A stretch of 64,000 bases of DNA from Deinococcus betulae (GTDB lineage Bacteria; Deinococcota; Deinococci; Deinococcales; Deinococcaceae). The stretch spans positions 62,001 to 126,000 of the forward strand of contig NZ_JAIQXU010000010.1 of NCBI RefSeq assembly GCF_020166395.1, read 5' to 3'. Shown one piece after another: positions 10,049 to 20,618 of this stretch. Each line of letters begins with the position of its first letter. Position 1 is the stretch's first letter. Made by a program: the position numbers and the translations under genes. The notes below the pieces were generated by a model. That model ran no database searches and was not told the DNA's origin. It saw only the letters and a list, made by a program, of their open reading frames with translations.

Positions 10049-10951
10049 ATGGCACGTTTGATTCCTGTTTCCGAGTTGGTGCGCGACCGTTCCTACGACC
10101 TGGGCGATACCTATGACATTGTGGGCCGCAACGCCTACGCGGTGGACGAGAAAGTGGGCACCGTGCGCGAGGCCCTGACCGACGACGGTGGCCAGATTCG
10201 TTACCTGATTGTGGACGTGGGCGGCTGGTTCTCGGCCAAAGAAGTCATGGTGCCCGTCGGCATGGCGCGTATCGAAGACGACGGCGTCTACCTGGATAAT
10301 CTGACGAAAGATCAGGTCAAGGGGCTGTCCGGCTATGTCGCTGGTCAGGACTACGACTACGACGCCCAGGTGGGCGACGAGCGCATTCTGCGTGGTGTAG
10401 ACCACGCTGAGCATCAGACCAACGCCGGCGAATTCATCTACCGCGATGAAGATACCCTGTTCCAGACGCCCCAGCGCCTGCAACTCCTTGAAGAACGCCT
10501 TCGAGTTAACAAGGACCGTTACGTCGCGGGTCAGGTGCAGATTGGGAAGCACGTCGAGACCCGCACCGAGAACGTCACGGTGGGTCTGGAGCGCGAAGAG
10601 ATCGTCATCGAGCGTCATGTGGTGACGGATGCCCGGCCTGTGGACGGCAACGTGACCCTGGGCGCCGGCACCGAGACCATCCGGGTGGACCTGGAAGCCG
10701 AGCGTGCCGACGTGAGCAAGCAGGCCTACGTCACTGAAGAGGTCGAGATTGGCAAGCGCACCGTGACCGAGCAGCAGACCGTCAGCGAGACGGTGGGCCG
10801 CGAAGTGCTGGACGTAGACCAGTCCGGTCAGGTGGCGGTGCAGGGCGCCGAGGGCACCACGCTGCGCGATGACCGCAACCTGGGCGAGCGCACGGTGGAC
10901 GCCGTGAAAGACGCCGTGGACCCCCTTGACGGCAAGATTGACCGCCGCTAA
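10049..10951 (+). CDS. PRC-barrel and DUF2382 domain protein (stress-associated)
   Basis: 300 residues. Residues 1-95 form a PRC-barrel ([38 protein letters not shown]). After an acidic linker, residues ~150-270 are DUF2382, with repeated beta-strand lines such as [32 protein letters not shown] and [19 protein letters not shown]. The C-terminus is short and charged. DUF2382 proteins are abundant in Deinococcus and often stress-induced, but no biochemical activity is established. AAGGAGG (10037-10043) places the start at 10049. The next gene, 42 nt away, is a second DUF2382-type protein, probably co-transcribed. Confidence 0.85.
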   Translation: MARLIPVSELVRDRSYDLGDTYDIVGRNAYAVDEKVGTVREALTDDGGQIRYLIVDVGGWFSAKEVMVPVGMARIEDDGVYLDNLTKDQVKGLSGYVAGQDYDYDAQVGDERILRGVDHAEHQTNAGEFIYRDEDTLFQTPQRLQLLEERLRVNKDRYVAGQVQIGKHVETRTENVTVGLEREEIVIERHVVTDARPVDGNVTLGAGTETIRVDLEAERADVSKQAYVTEEVEIGKRTVTEQQTVSETVGREVLDVDQSGQVAVQGAEGTTLRDDRNLGERTVDAVKDAVDPLDGKIDRR

Positions 10952-10993
10952 GAGGAGTGTGGGAAGGGCCACTGTGCTCTTCCCCCGTTTCCT

Positions 10994-11404
10994 ATGAAGG
11001 AAGAACGGAAGGTCAGCCGCGCCCTGGAAGGGGTGCTGCAACTGCGTGAAGAACGTGCCGAGGTCCGCAAGATTAGGGAGGCGACGGGGCAAGTGATGCT
11101 GCGCCGTGAACGCCGGGTCCGCGAGGAAACGGTGCGCGTGGAGCTTGTCTCCGAGGTTCTGGTGATTACCGCCGTAGAGGGTGCCCCCACCGTGCAAATC
11201 GGCACCCGCACCCTGGCTCCGGGCGAAAGTTATGAGGTGCTGCTCTCCGATGAACGCGCCGTAGTAGATAAGGTGGTAGCCCAGACGCAAGAAGTCCGGG
11301 TGTTCAAAGACACCTTCGTGCGCGAGGAGACGGTGCCCCTTCAACTGGCGTATGAAGAACTGGTAGTGGAGGAAAAGACCTTTCTTCCAGATGCCAGCAC
11401 CTGA
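10994..11404 (+). CDS. Small DUF2382-like protein
   Basis: 136 residues, highly charged. It carries the DUF2382 strand pattern (QLREERAEVRKIREATGQV, LRRERRVREETVRVELVSEV, TFVREETVPLQLAYEELVV) without a PRC-barrel, so it looks like a free-standing DUF2382 unit. AAGGAAGAACGG overlaps the start region; the promoter is probably that of the preceding gene. It ends 12 nt before a perfect 13-bp bidirectional terminator shared with asnS. Role unknown, presumably linked to the upstream paralogue. Confidence 0.75.
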   Translation: MKEERKVSRALEGVLQLREERAEVRKIREATGQVMLRRERRVREETVRVELVSEVLVITAVEGAPTVQIGTRTLAPGESYEVLLSDERAVVDKVVAQTQEVRVFKDTFVREETVPLQLAYEELVVEEKTFLPDAST

Positions 11405-11416
11405 AGAGCCACAAAA

Positions 11417-11455
11417 CGAAGCCCCAGCGGAAAAGTTCGCTGGGGCTTCGTCTTT
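11417..11455. terminator. Bidirectional terminator between DUF2382 gene and asnS
   Basis: CGAAGCCCCAGCG (11417-11429) and CGCTGGGGCTTCG (11438-11450) form a perfect 13-bp stem with an 8-nt loop. It is followed by TCTTT on the + strand and TTTTG on the - strand. It separates two convergent genes. Confidence 0.88.
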
Positions 11456-11460
11456 GCCGC

Positions 11461-12804
11461 TTAAGGGCGCATGCGGGTGAGCATCCGCGGAAAGGGAATG
11501 GCCTCGCGGATGTGGTCAATGCCGGTGATCCAGGCAATCACCCGTTCCAGGCCCATACCAAAGCCGGCGTGGGGCATGGAGCCCGTGCGGCGTAGGTCCA
11601 GATACCACTCGAAGGCTTCGAGCGGCAGGCCTTCGTGCTTGATTCGGGACTTGAGCAGCTCATAGTCGTGAATGCGCTCGGAGCCGCCAATAATCTCGCC
11701 GTAGCCTTCGGGGGCAATCATGTCGTCGCACAGGGCCACGCGGGGGTCTTCGGGGTCAGGCTGCATGTAAAAGGCCTTAATGGCCGCCGGGTAGCGTTCA
11801 ATGATCACGGGGCGGTCAAAGTGGTGACCCAGAATCGTTTCGTGCGGGGCGCCCAGGTCGTCTCCCCAGTCCACCGGCTGCACGTCGGCCTGCACGTTGT
11901 CGGGCAGGTCACCACTCTCGATGTGCTGCCGAATAATCTCCAGCGCCTCGGTGTAGGTCACGCGCGGGTAAATGCCCTCAGCAGCCCCGGCCAGCTTGCC
12001 CACGTCGCGGCCCAGCAGCGCCAGCTCCTCAGGGCACTGTTCCAGGACGCGGCGCACCAGAAAACTGACAAAGCGCTCTTGCAAAGCCATGTTCTCGGTG
12101 TGATTGCTGGGGACCACCTCCGGCTCGATCATCCAGAATTCCAGCAGGTGGCGCCGCGTTTTGCTCTTTTCCGCGCGGAAGGTGGGGCCAAAGGTATACA
12201 CCTTGCCAAAGGCAAAGGCGCCGGCCTCGGCGTGCAGCTGGCCCGTCTGGCTCAGGTACGCCTTGTCCTCGCCGAACAGGTCAATCTCGAACAGCTCGGT
12301 GGTGCCTTCAGCGGCATTGGGCGTGAAAAAGGGCGCGTCAAAGCGGATAAACCCTTCCCCGTGAAAGAAATCCACGATGGACCGCTGCACGCAGTCGCGC
12401 ACGCGCATAATCGCCCAGGGGCGGCGGTGACGCAGCCAGATGTGGCGGTGGTCCATCAGAAACTCGATGCCGTGTTCCTTGGGCGTGATGGGATACTCGG
12501 CGTGGTTCTCGCTGATGGGGGAGAGGCCACGCACGCTTAGCTCCACGCCGCCCGGCGCGCGCTCATCAGCCCGCACCTCGCCGGTCACAGTCACAGCCTG
12601 TTCCTGGGTCAGCCGCTTGGCCGCTTCGAAAACGTCCTCGGTCACGTCGCCTTTAAAGACGGTGGCCTGCACAAAGCCGCTGCCGTCGCGCAGCTTCAGA
12701 AACTGAATCTTGCCCTTGCCGCTTTTGTCAGTCAGCCAGGCGTGGAGGGAAACGGTTTGCCCCACATGCTGCTTGAGGTCATGGATGGTCGAAAACAGGC
12801 TCAT
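11461..12804 (-). CDS. asnS: Asparaginyl-tRNA synthetase
   Basis: 447 residues, class IIb synthetase charging tRNA-Asn. An N-terminal OB-fold anticodon-binding domain ([23 protein letters not shown]) precedes the catalytic core with motif 2 ([20 protein letters not shown]) and motif 3 ([15 protein letters not shown]). [10 protein letters not shown] is the natural N-terminus; the ATG at 12802-12804 has TATACT (12815-12820) 10 nt upstream. A longer frame to 12879 reads [10 protein letters not shown], not family sequence. aspS occurs elsewhere in the window, so direct Asn charging coexists with AspRS here. Confidence 0.95.
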   Translation of the reverse strand: MSLFSTIHDLKQHVGQTVSLHAWLTDKSGKGKIQFLKLRDGSGFVQATVFKGDVTEDVFEAAKRLTQEQAVTVTGEVRADERAPGGVELSVRGLSPISENHAEYPITPKEHGIEFLMDHRHIWLRHRRPWAIMRVRDCVQRSIVDFFHGEGFIRFDAPFFTPNAAEGTTELFEIDLFGEDKAYLSQTGQLHAEAGAFAFGKVYTFGPTFRAEKSKTRRHLLEFWMIEPEVVPSNHTENMALQERFVSFLVRRVLEQCPEELALLGRDVGKLAGAAEGIYPRVTYTEALEIIRQHIESGDLPDNVQADVQPVDWGDDLGAPHETILGHHFDRPVIIERYPAAIKAFYMQPDPEDPRVALCDDMIAPEGYGEIIGGSERIHDYELLKSRIKHEGLPLEAFEWYLDLRRTGSMPHAGFGMGLERVIAWITGIDHIREAIPFPRMLTRMRP

Positions 12805-12936
12805 GTCGGCGCTCAGTATAGGCAGAGCTGCAGAGAAGGCGCCTGCCGAGGCTGGTGGTGGGACTCTCACTCTCGTCAAGGGCTAGGAGGAGTCTTCTGT
12901 ATTCTCGCTATTCGCGCCAAGTGAGAATGATGCGGA

Positions 12937-13005
12937 TGAGGCCAAAAATTCACGATTGAGGCCAAAAATTCACGATCTGGAATAATTGTGAAACTATTCA
13001 CTTAA
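12937..13005. repeat. Dispersed palindromic repeat, copy A (with tandem duplication)
   Basis: A 20-bp unit TGAGGCCAAAAATTCACGAT occurs twice in perfect tandem (12937-12956, 12957-12976). The second copy runs into the palindrome: TTCACGAT (12969-12976) faces ATTGTGAA (12985-12992), followed by ACTATTCACTTAA. It lies between the asnS promoter and the tpiA terminator. Other copies are at 35562, 52816 and 54421. Confidence 0.7.
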
Positions 13006-13032
13006 TACGGTCAATGTTTTTCCATGAATTCT

Positions 13033-13071
13033 GAGGGGCTCGGTGCTTTGAGTAAATGCACCGAGCCCCTC
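13033..13071. terminator. Hairpin downstream of tpiA
   Basis: GAGGGGCTCGGTGC (13033-13046) and GCACCGAGCCCCTC (13058-13071) form a perfect 14-bp stem with an 11-nt loop, 12 nt after the tpiA stop on the - strand. No T-tract follows on either side. It is likely a terminator or 3'-end stabiliser. Confidence 0.65.
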
Positions 13072-13082
13072 ACCACCTGCTG

Positions 13083-13814
13083 TTACTTCAAGGCGTCGCT
13101 CATGCCCAGAACATCCGGGACTTTGAGGCTGGCGCCGCCCACCAGCGCGCCATTTACATTCGGCTTGGCGCAAATGCTGGCGATGTTGTCCGGCTTAACG
13201 CTGCCTCCGTACAGCACCCGGAGTTCATCTGCGTCGCTGCCGTAGCGCGTCAGCAGGGCTTCGCGGATGGCGGCGGCCAGTTCCTCGGCGTCCTCGGCGG
13301 TGGCCGTCTTGCCGGTGCCAATCGCCCACACGGGTTCGTAGGCAATCACCACTTCTGGGCCCACGCCAGCCAGGCTGCCGTTCAGCTGCGCCAGGGTATA
13401 GGCTACCTGTTTGCCCTGCTCGCGTACAGCCAGGCCCTCGCCCACGCAGACAATCGGAATCAGGCCGTTGGCCTGGGCCTGTTTGGCCTTGGCCGCCACC
13501 ACCGCGTCTGTTTCGCCGTGGTACTCGCGGCGCTCGCTGTGGCCTACGATGACGTAGGTGGCGCCCAGGTCCTTGAGCATGGCGGCGCTGACCTCACCGG
13601 TGTATGCCCCGCTCTCGTGGGCCGACACGTCCTGTCCACCAAAGGCCACCCCCGCAGGCAGGTTGGCGGCCAGGGCGCTTAAGGCCACCGCCGGGGCCAG
13701 GACGGCCAGTTCGGCCGCGCCGCCCTCCAGCTTCTCGCCCAGTTCCTGCGCCCAGGCGCGGGCCTCGGTGGGGGTCTTGTTCATTTTCCAGTTCAGTGCG
13801 AGCAGGTTGTGCAT
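13083..13814 (-). CDS. tpiA: Triosephosphate isomerase
   Basis: 243 residues, a TIM-barrel interconverting dihydroxyacetone phosphate and glyceraldehyde 3-phosphate. Catalytic residues are visible: Asn and Lys in [10 protein letters not shown], His in VIVGHSERR, Glu in [16 protein letters not shown], and the phosphate-binding [10 protein letters not shown] and [10 protein letters not shown]. It is the last gene of the gap-pgk-GNAT-tpiA run, starting only 2 nt after the tandem-GNAT stop, so co-transcription and translational coupling are likely. A 14-bp hairpin follows the stop. Confidence 0.96.
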   Translation of the reverse strand: MHNLLALNWKMNKTPTEARAWAQELGEKLEGGAAELAVLAPAVALSALAANLPAGVAFGGQDVSAHESGAYTGEVSAAMLKDLGATYVIVGHSERREYHGETDAVVAAKAKQAQANGLIPIVCVGEGLAVREQGKQVAYTLAQLNGSLAGVGPEVVIAYEPVWAIGTGKTATAEDAEELAAAIREALLTRYGSDADELRVLYGGSVKPDNIASICAKPNVNGALVGGASLKVPDVLGMSDALK

Positions 13815-13816
13815 CT

Positions 13817-14851
13817 TCAGTCCTCCCTGGGCAGGCGCGAAAGAATGGTGTCAATCTCGCCCTGCCAGATGGTGGTCGCCATAAAAGGCCGGAAGCCCAT
13901 CTCGGTGTTGATTTTGAGCATGGCGCTGTTGCTATCGGCGTTCTGCGTGCGAATTTCCCTGGCCTGTGGGCTGAGGCGCCGCAGGTGGGCAACGTTCGCG
14001 GCCTTGAGCCAGCGGCCCAGGCCGTGGCCCCGGTGGGCGGCCAGCACCCCTGTATTGCCCTGGCTCACGATGCCCGGTTGCGACGCCCGCCACGACAGGT
14101 CGTTCAGGCCGGCCAGCGTGCCGTCGGGGGCACGTACCACTGCGGTCAAGCTGACCCGCCCACCGGCGCGGCTCAGGCCTTCCAGTTCGCGGACCTCCTG
14201 CGCCGACACGGTGGTGTCTTCGGCCTTCAGGTCACCCCGTGGGGCGCTGTTCATCACGCTGAGGAGCGCCGCGTAGGCGGCCAGGTCCGCTTCGGGCACC
14301 TCACCTTCCCAGACTTCCAGGGTGTAGCCGTCCGCTGGGCGGGTGGTCCAGCGCTCCAGCAGGCCGCCCGGCAGATCAGAGAGCAGCAGCTGGTTTTCGT
14401 GATTGGCCAGGCCCGGTGTAAACCCACAGTGCGCCGCGAAGGCCTCGCCCGCCGGCACGCGGTCGGTGGTGCGGGCCAGCAGCAGGGACCGGCCGCGCGC
14501 CTGCATGGCCTGCGCCGCGTGGCGCAGCAGCGACCCGCCCACTCCGCGCCCGCGCCAATCCGGGGCCACCATCAGTTCCAGGTCGGCCAGATGCTGGTTG
14601 TCCTCTGTGTTCATCAGCTGTGTGCGCGCGTGGGCGTGAATGCCGCTGCTGTCCTCCACCGTCCAGAGGTCCAGTTCCAGGAGGGGTGGCAGGTGCTGCA
14701 TCTGGCCCCAGACATGCTCAGGGTTGACGGGTGGGTCGTCGGGGTGCGTTTCCTGGCGCAGGCGGTTCAGGTGCGCGACCAGTTGGTGGGCAAAGGCCTC
14801 TGTGAATTGACGCTGGGACCGGTGGATCAGCTGCGTGGCCTGTGCCGTCAT
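13817..14851 (-). CDS. Tandem-GNAT acetyltransferase (mycothiol-synthase-like architecture)
   Basis: 344 residues made of two GNAT domains. The first carries [21 protein letters not shown] (residues ~90-110). The second carries [17 protein letters not shown] and [19 protein letters not shown], the classic N..M...N..GF element. Double-GNAT proteins of this shape include MshD, but Deinococcus makes bacillithiol rather than mycothiol, so the substrate is open. It sits inside the glycolytic run, 74 nt downstream of pgk and 2 nt upstream of tpiA. Its position in a central-carbon operon is unexplained. Confidence 0.82.
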   Translation of the reverse strand: MTAQATQLIHRSQRQFTEAFAHQLVAHLNRLRQETHPDDPPVNPEHVWGQMQHLPPLLELDLWTVEDSSGIHAHARTQLMNTEDNQHLADLELMVAPDWRGRGVGGSLLRHAAQAMQARGRSLLLARTTDRVPAGEAFAAHCGFTPGLANHENQLLLSDLPGGLLERWTTRPADGYTLEVWEGEVPEADLAAYAALLSVMNSAPRGDLKAEDTTVSAQEVRELEGLSRAGGRVSLTAVVRAPDGTLAGLNDLSWRASQPGIVSQGNTGVLAAHRGHGLGRWLKAANVAHLRRLSPQAREIRTQNADSNSAMLKINTEMGFRPFMATTIWQGEIDTILSRLPRED

Positions 14852-14925
14852 GGTGCCGCTCCTGTGCGTGATGGGCCGTGGCAGACCCGGCCTGTATTGT
14901 TCTGTGCCAAGGGGGGACAGGTTGC

Positions 14926-16098
<1,173 letters not shown>

Positions 16099-16123
16099 GG
16101 TTACTCCGGAAAAAGTGAGAGAC

Positions 16124-16176
16124 AAAAACTGATGGTTGATGGTGACAGGACCAGGGTCCCCACCATCAACCATCAG
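16124..16176 (-). terminator. Intrinsic terminator between gap and pgk
   Basis: A perfect 16-bp stem, CTGATGGTTGATGGTG (16129-16144) with its complement at 16161-16176, encloses a 16-nt loop that has its own GGACC/GGTCC pairing. On the - strand it is followed directly by TTTTT (16128-16124). The flank carries further TCAGCCATCAGCC iterations, suggesting a repeat-derived terminator. Confidence 0.85.
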
Positions 16177-16186
16177 CCGTCAGCCA

Positions 16187-17299
<1,113 letters not shown>

Positions 17300-17374
17300 T
17301 TAGACCCGGTTCAAGCAGCCTGGCGGCGGTGGGTGAAGGGGCCGGCGCCTCAGCCCAGGCCACTCCGACGGCGC

Positions 17375-17974
17375 CTACCCTGCTGGCCGTGAACGCGCCA
17401 GCAAAGCGCTCAGCGCCCGCTCGGCCCGCTCATCCGCCGCCTCGTCCTGAACAAAGCGGCGCGACACATGATGCGCGAGGTAGAGGCCGCACAGTTCCCA
17501 GACAAACTGCTCGGGGTCCAGGTCAGGGCGTAACTGCCCCAGTGTCACCGCTTCGCGCGTCCAGGTGGCCAGCAGCGCGCGCCACTCGCGCTCGGTGTTC
17601 AGCAGCCGGTCTCGCAGCGGCCCCGGCTGGTCATCCAGTTCAAAGAGGCCGGCCGCCACCGGACAGCCGCCGGTCAGGCCCGCGCGGGCCGGCCAGCCCA
17701 GCCAGAGCCGCGCCGCCCGTTCGAGCCGGGGGAGGCCCGGCGCTTCCCGCAGCGCCCCCTCCAGCACCGCCGCCTCGAACTCGCGCGAGGTCTGGTCCAG
17801 AAGTCCCAGTTGCAGGTCCTCCTTGGAACCAAAGTGCGCGAACAGCCCACTTTTAGACCGGCCTGTGTGTTCGGCCAGCATGCCCAGGCTCACCCCGGCA
17901 AAGCCGTGGACCGTCACCAGGTCCAACCCCTGCCGCAGCAGCGCCACCCTTTTGCCAGATGTAGGGACATTCAT
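17375..17974 (-). CDS. TetR family transcriptional regulator
   Basis: 199 residues. The N-terminal HTH spans ~13-58 (GFAGVSLGMLAEHTGRSKSG then LFAHFGSKEDL), with a helical ligand-binding C-terminal domain (TetR_C). It is divergent from two small membrane-protein genes across an 80-bp gap with a perfect 20-bp palindrome at 17985-18004. The ATG looks leaderless: TATTTT (+ strand 17981-17986) lies 6 nt upstream and overlaps the palindrome by 2 bp, so autorepression is expected. Effector unknown. Confidence 0.88.
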   Translation of the reverse strand: MNVPTSGKRVALLRQGLDLVTVHGFAGVSLGMLAEHTGRSKSGLFAHFGSKEDLQLGLLDQTSREFEAAVLEGALREAPGLPRLERAARLWLGWPARAGLTGGCPVAAGLFELDDQPGPLRDRLLNTEREWRALLATWTREAVTLGQLRPDLDPEQFVWELCGLYLAHHVSRRFVQDEAADERAERALSALLARSRPAG

Positions 17975-17984
17975 CGCTTCAAAA

Positions 17985-18004
17985 TAGCACGACCGGTCGT
18001 GCTA
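17985..18004. promoter_or_regulatory. TetR operator (perfect 20-bp palindrome)
   Basis: TAGCACGACCGGTCGTGCTA is a perfect 10+10 inverted repeat 10 bp upstream of the tetR start codon. It overlaps the tetR -10 box and lies 50 bp upstream of the divergent DUF6010 gene. Size and placement are typical of a TetR dimer site controlling both directions. Confidence 0.8.
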
Positions 18005-18054
18005 AGTTTTATCTGCTGGTGGCCTAGCTTTGTGGCCAGTAGCAAAGGAGCGAT

Positions 18055-18504
18055 ATGGTCTGGACCGAACTGCTGATGTCCAAAGTGCAGCTGCTGGGGC
18101 CCCTTGACTGGCTGGCCCCGGTGCTGATTGGGCTGCTGTACATCTCGCTGTCCTCGCTGCTCAGGGAACCGGCGCGGCAGAAGTTCAGCGCGGTCATGAT
18201 TGCTGGCGCGGGGGCGGCCTACCTGAATGGCGGCTTTGGCGCCTGGGAGTTGGCCTTTACAGCGCTGGTCACGGTCTGCGCGTACCGGGGGCTGACCAGT
18301 TACGCCTTTATCGGCGCCGGCTGGCTGCTTCACACTGGCTGGGACGTGCTGCATTACCTGTACGGCAACCCTATCGTGCCGTTTTCGGCCACCTCGTCGT
18401 TTGGCTGTGCCGTCTGCGACCCCATCATCGCGGCGTGGTGCTTTGCCGGAGGACCATCCGTGTTCGGGGGGCTGCGCCGCCGTGTTGGTGCCCACCGGCC
18501 CTAG
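18055..18504 (+). CDS. DUF6010-like small integral membrane protein
   Basis: 149 residues with about four transmembrane helices (LAPVLIGLLYISLSSLL, FSAVMIAGAGAAYLNGGFG, ELAFTALVTVCAYRGL, FIGAGWLLHTGWDVLHYLYG). A Cys pair (FGCAVCDPIIAAW) lies near the end. The pattern matches DUF6010, which has no known function. AAGGAG lies 4 nt before the ATG. It is probably repressed by the divergent TetR and co-transcribed with the next gene 11 nt away; a role in membrane stress or efflux would be inference only. Confidence 0.72.
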   Translation: MVWTELLMSKVQLLGPLDWLAPVLIGLLYISLSSLLREPARQKFSAVMIAGAGAAYLNGGFGAWELAFTALVTVCAYRGLTSYAFIGAGWLLHTGWDVLHYLYGNPIVPFSATSSFGCAVCDPIIAAWCFAGGPSVFGGLRRRVGAHRP

Positions 18505-18515
18505 ACAGGCCCGCT

Positions 18516-18938
18516 GTGAACACCGTTTTTGCGCCCCTGACCTTTCCAGAGCTGCTGGGCCGCTTGGGGCTGGCCTGCCTGATTCTGGTGCCACTGCTGA
18601 TGGTGCTGGGCCAGGTGTTCGTGCGTTTGACCGGCGTGCCGCCCAGCTATCCGCCCCTCAGCCCGCTGCCGCTGCTGTCAGGGGCCATTGGCGGGTCGCT
18701 GCTCAGTGCCCTGGGGTACTTGCTGCTGAGCACTGTCATTAAAGACCAGAAGACGCTGTGGACCGTGCTGGTGGTGCTGGCCCTGGCCCTGCTGGTCGCC
18801 AGTTTTCACCTGCCCTGGCGCCTGAGCTACACCCGTTCGGCCCGGTTTACTGGCGTGACCGTTTCGGCGCAGGTGGCTCAGGCCATGCTGCACTGCGTGG
18901 TGGTGGGCACCAACCTGGCGGTGCTGCTGCGGCGTTAG
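18516..18938 (+). CDS. DUF6069-like small integral membrane protein
   Basis: 140 residues, four predicted helices (LGLACLILVPLLMVLGQVFV, LLSGAIGGSLLSALGYLLLS, LWTVLVVLALALLVASFHLP, and a C-terminal AMLHCVVVGTNLAVLL). FTGVTVSAQVAQAMLH near the end resembles DUF6069. The start is the GTG at 18516, 11 nt after the previous stop; a longer overlapping frame is less likely. The last 4 nt overlap the end of the convergent frameshifted gene. Likely in the TetR-controlled pair. Confidence 0.65.
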   Translation: MNTVFAPLTFPELLGRLGLACLILVPLLMVLGQVFVRLTGVPPSYPPLSPLPLLSGAIGGSLLSALGYLLLSTVIKDQKTLWTVLVVLALALLVASFHLPWRLSYTRSARFTGVTVSAQVAQAMLHCVVVGTNLAVLLRR

Positions 18939-19368
18939 GGTGAAGTGGGGACGGCCCCACGCAGCAGCACCGTGGCCCGGCGGGTCAGGTGCCAGGGGGC
19001 AACCCTAAAAGTTGCTTCCAGGACGTAGCGGCCATCGGGGAGACCGGTCACTTCAGGCGGCAAGCCTTCCACGCGCACGCTCCGGGCCGGCAAGAGCAGC
19101 TGCTCTGGATTTCAGCACAGGCCACATGGTCGGGGAAAGCAGAGACCTCCCGGCTCTCCGGCGTGAGCAAGCGGTATGTGATGGTAAAACAGCTCAGCTC
19201 AAGGGTCACTGGCCCAGGGCCCAGATTGACCAGCCGCGTCTGAATGTTGTCCCAGGTCAAGGTGGAGACCGGGGACGGCACGAACATCACCAGAGCCAGT
19301 CGGGGCACAGGCGTAGCCCATGCGCTGGTCAAGGAGAGCAGCAGGGCCTGCGCAGCGGCCTGGCGCAC
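18935..19368 (-). pseudogene. Frameshifted secreted Ig-like protein gene
   Basis: The 5' frame from the GTG at 19366-19368 has a signal peptide (ALLLSLTSAWA) and a beta-rich body (TRLVNLGPGPVTLELSCFTI), but after ACAEIQ it decays into Cys/Arg-rich residues and stops at 19048. The adjacent frame picks up at about 19107 as LLLPARSVRVEGL, continues as LPDGRYVLEATFRVAP and ends at 18935-18937. Joined, the two give a coherent ~145-residue exported beta-sandwich, vaguely BsuPI-like. The break falls in a CAGAGCAGCTGCTCT tract, so a 1-2 nt indel, sequencing error or programmed shift is possible. It follows YceI with a 9-nt gap. Confidence 0.6.
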
Positions 19369-19376
19369 GAGTGTCC

Positions 19377-19922
19377 TCAGCCTTTGGTCAGGGTGAAGGA
19401 CACGTCCACCGTCACCGAGTCGCTGCTGCCGGGGTAGCGCACGTCATAGTCGTAGGGATTGAACTTGAACTGGGTGCTGACATTCACCTTGCCGCCCTGC
19501 AAGGTGGCCTTGACCGGCACGCTGATGGTCTTAGTGGTCCCCTTGACCGTCAATTTTCCGGTGGCGGTCGTGGACAGCGTCTGCCCTTCGGCCAGCTTGC
19601 CGCCGGTTAGTTTTTCCAGGGCAAAGGTGGCGTTAGGAAACTTGGCAGCGTTCAGGGCGTTCTCGCCCTTGGCATGGGTGTCACGAAGGCCGATACCCGT
19701 TTTCAAGCCCGAGACTGGCACCTTCACCGAGCCGGTCGTGGCCGCCAGATTCGCCGGGTCCAGCTCCACGCTGGCCGTCACTCCGGCGATGTTGCCGCGC
19801 ACCGGAATCAGGCGCACCGTATGGGTGAAACTGGCCTGACCGTCGGCTGCCCGGTAAGCCGCTCCCTGGGCCTCGCCCGCCATCAGAACTGCCGCCGTGC
19901 CTGCCGCCCAGAGTCGTTTCAT
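19377..19922 (-). CDS. YceI family periplasmic lipocalin-like protein
   Basis: 181 residues. An N-terminal signal peptide ([20 protein letters not shown]) is followed by the YceI eight-stranded barrel: [39 protein letters not shown] (the highly conserved R...H....LD..KFP motif, here with ALNAAKFP) and [20 protein letters not shown]. Family members bind polyisoprenoids in the periplasm or act in stress responses. The start is the only ATG giving a signal sequence; CAATAT lies 6 nt upstream. The frameshifted secreted-protein gene follows immediately and is probably in the same transcript. Confidence 0.86.
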   Translation of the reverse strand: MKRLWAAGTAAVLMAGEAQGAAYRAADGQASFTHTVRLIPVRGNIAGVTASVELDPANLAATTGSVKVPVSGLKTGIGLRDTHAKGENALNAAKFPNATFALEKLTGGKLAEGQTLSTTATGKLTVKGTTKTISVPVKATLQGGKVNVSTQFKFNPYDYDVRYPGSSDSVTVDVSFTLTKG

Positions 19923-20141
19923 AGGCCGATATTGAGTCAGCCGTGTGAAGAACAGGTGAACCTGCGTCCCGGCCTGCGCGACCATGAACCCAAAGTCAGA
20001 ATTTTCACCTTTCGTGGCCACTTCGTACAAAAGTTCATCTGAAGCTTCTGTTCTGACAGGTGACTGTGCCACTCCATTGCCTACCGTGAGGCCATTCTCC
20101 GCGTGCCTGCCCCGGCTGGCCGCGTCCCTCACGGAGGTTGT

Positions 20142-20456
20142 ATGAAGCGCGTCCTGTCTTTGGTGTCTCTGGTCCTGTCGAGCGTTGCCCTGGCGGGCAG
20201 CGGGCAGATGTCCACGCCGGTTCGTCTCACGGTTCAGCCGGTCTGCGAAGTGCAGAGCGTGACCTCGGAGCGCGTGACCCTGCACTGCACCCGCAACTAC
20301 GTGCCTTCTGTGCCGCACGACCTGCCTCAGCTGCTGGGCAAGCTCCCGCTGGCCGAGCTGCGCCTGACCAGCAGCGCCCCGGCCCCCAGCGGCGGCACCC
20401 TGAACACCTACGCGGTGCAGCCACTGGGCGCAGCAGGCGAACTGGTTTTCTACTGA
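20142..20456 (+). CDS. Small secreted protein of unknown function
   Basis: 104 residues with a clear signal peptide ([16 protein letters not shown]) and a mature part of ~85 residues. The mature part contains two cysteines (VQPVCEVQS and VTLHCTRNY) that could form a disulfide, and the beta-rich [22 protein letters not shown] lies 6 nt before the ATG at 20142. No family recognised. The Cys-strand pattern is loosely like the exported beta-sandwich encoded across the way (18935-19368), but I cannot show relationship. Monocistronic. Confidence 0.7.
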   Translation: MKRVLSLVSLVLSSVALAGSGQMSTPVRLTVQPVCEVQSVTSERVTLHCTRNYVPSVPHDLPQLLGKLPLAELRLTSSAPAPSGGTLNTYAVQPLGAAGELVFY

Positions 20457-20618
20457 CCGCCGCCTGCACTGGCCTTGGTGAGCCCACATGGCCATCAAGG
20501 CCAGTTGGCTTGCGCAAGCGCCCGTCTTCTGAAGCCGGGAGTAGGGAAAGTCAGGTGCCAGACATCTGCCCAGACGCCCCCCCCGCTCCGCAGCAGACGG
20601 CGCGGCATACTGCGTGCC

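Noticed and set aside
12804..12879. N-terminal extension of asnS reading [10 protein letters not shown], suggestive of a tRNA 3' end on the - strand
   Set aside because: No TTCRANY T-loop, no complementary acceptor stem and no anticodon arm; the extension is not AsnRS-like and lies upstream of the TATACT box.
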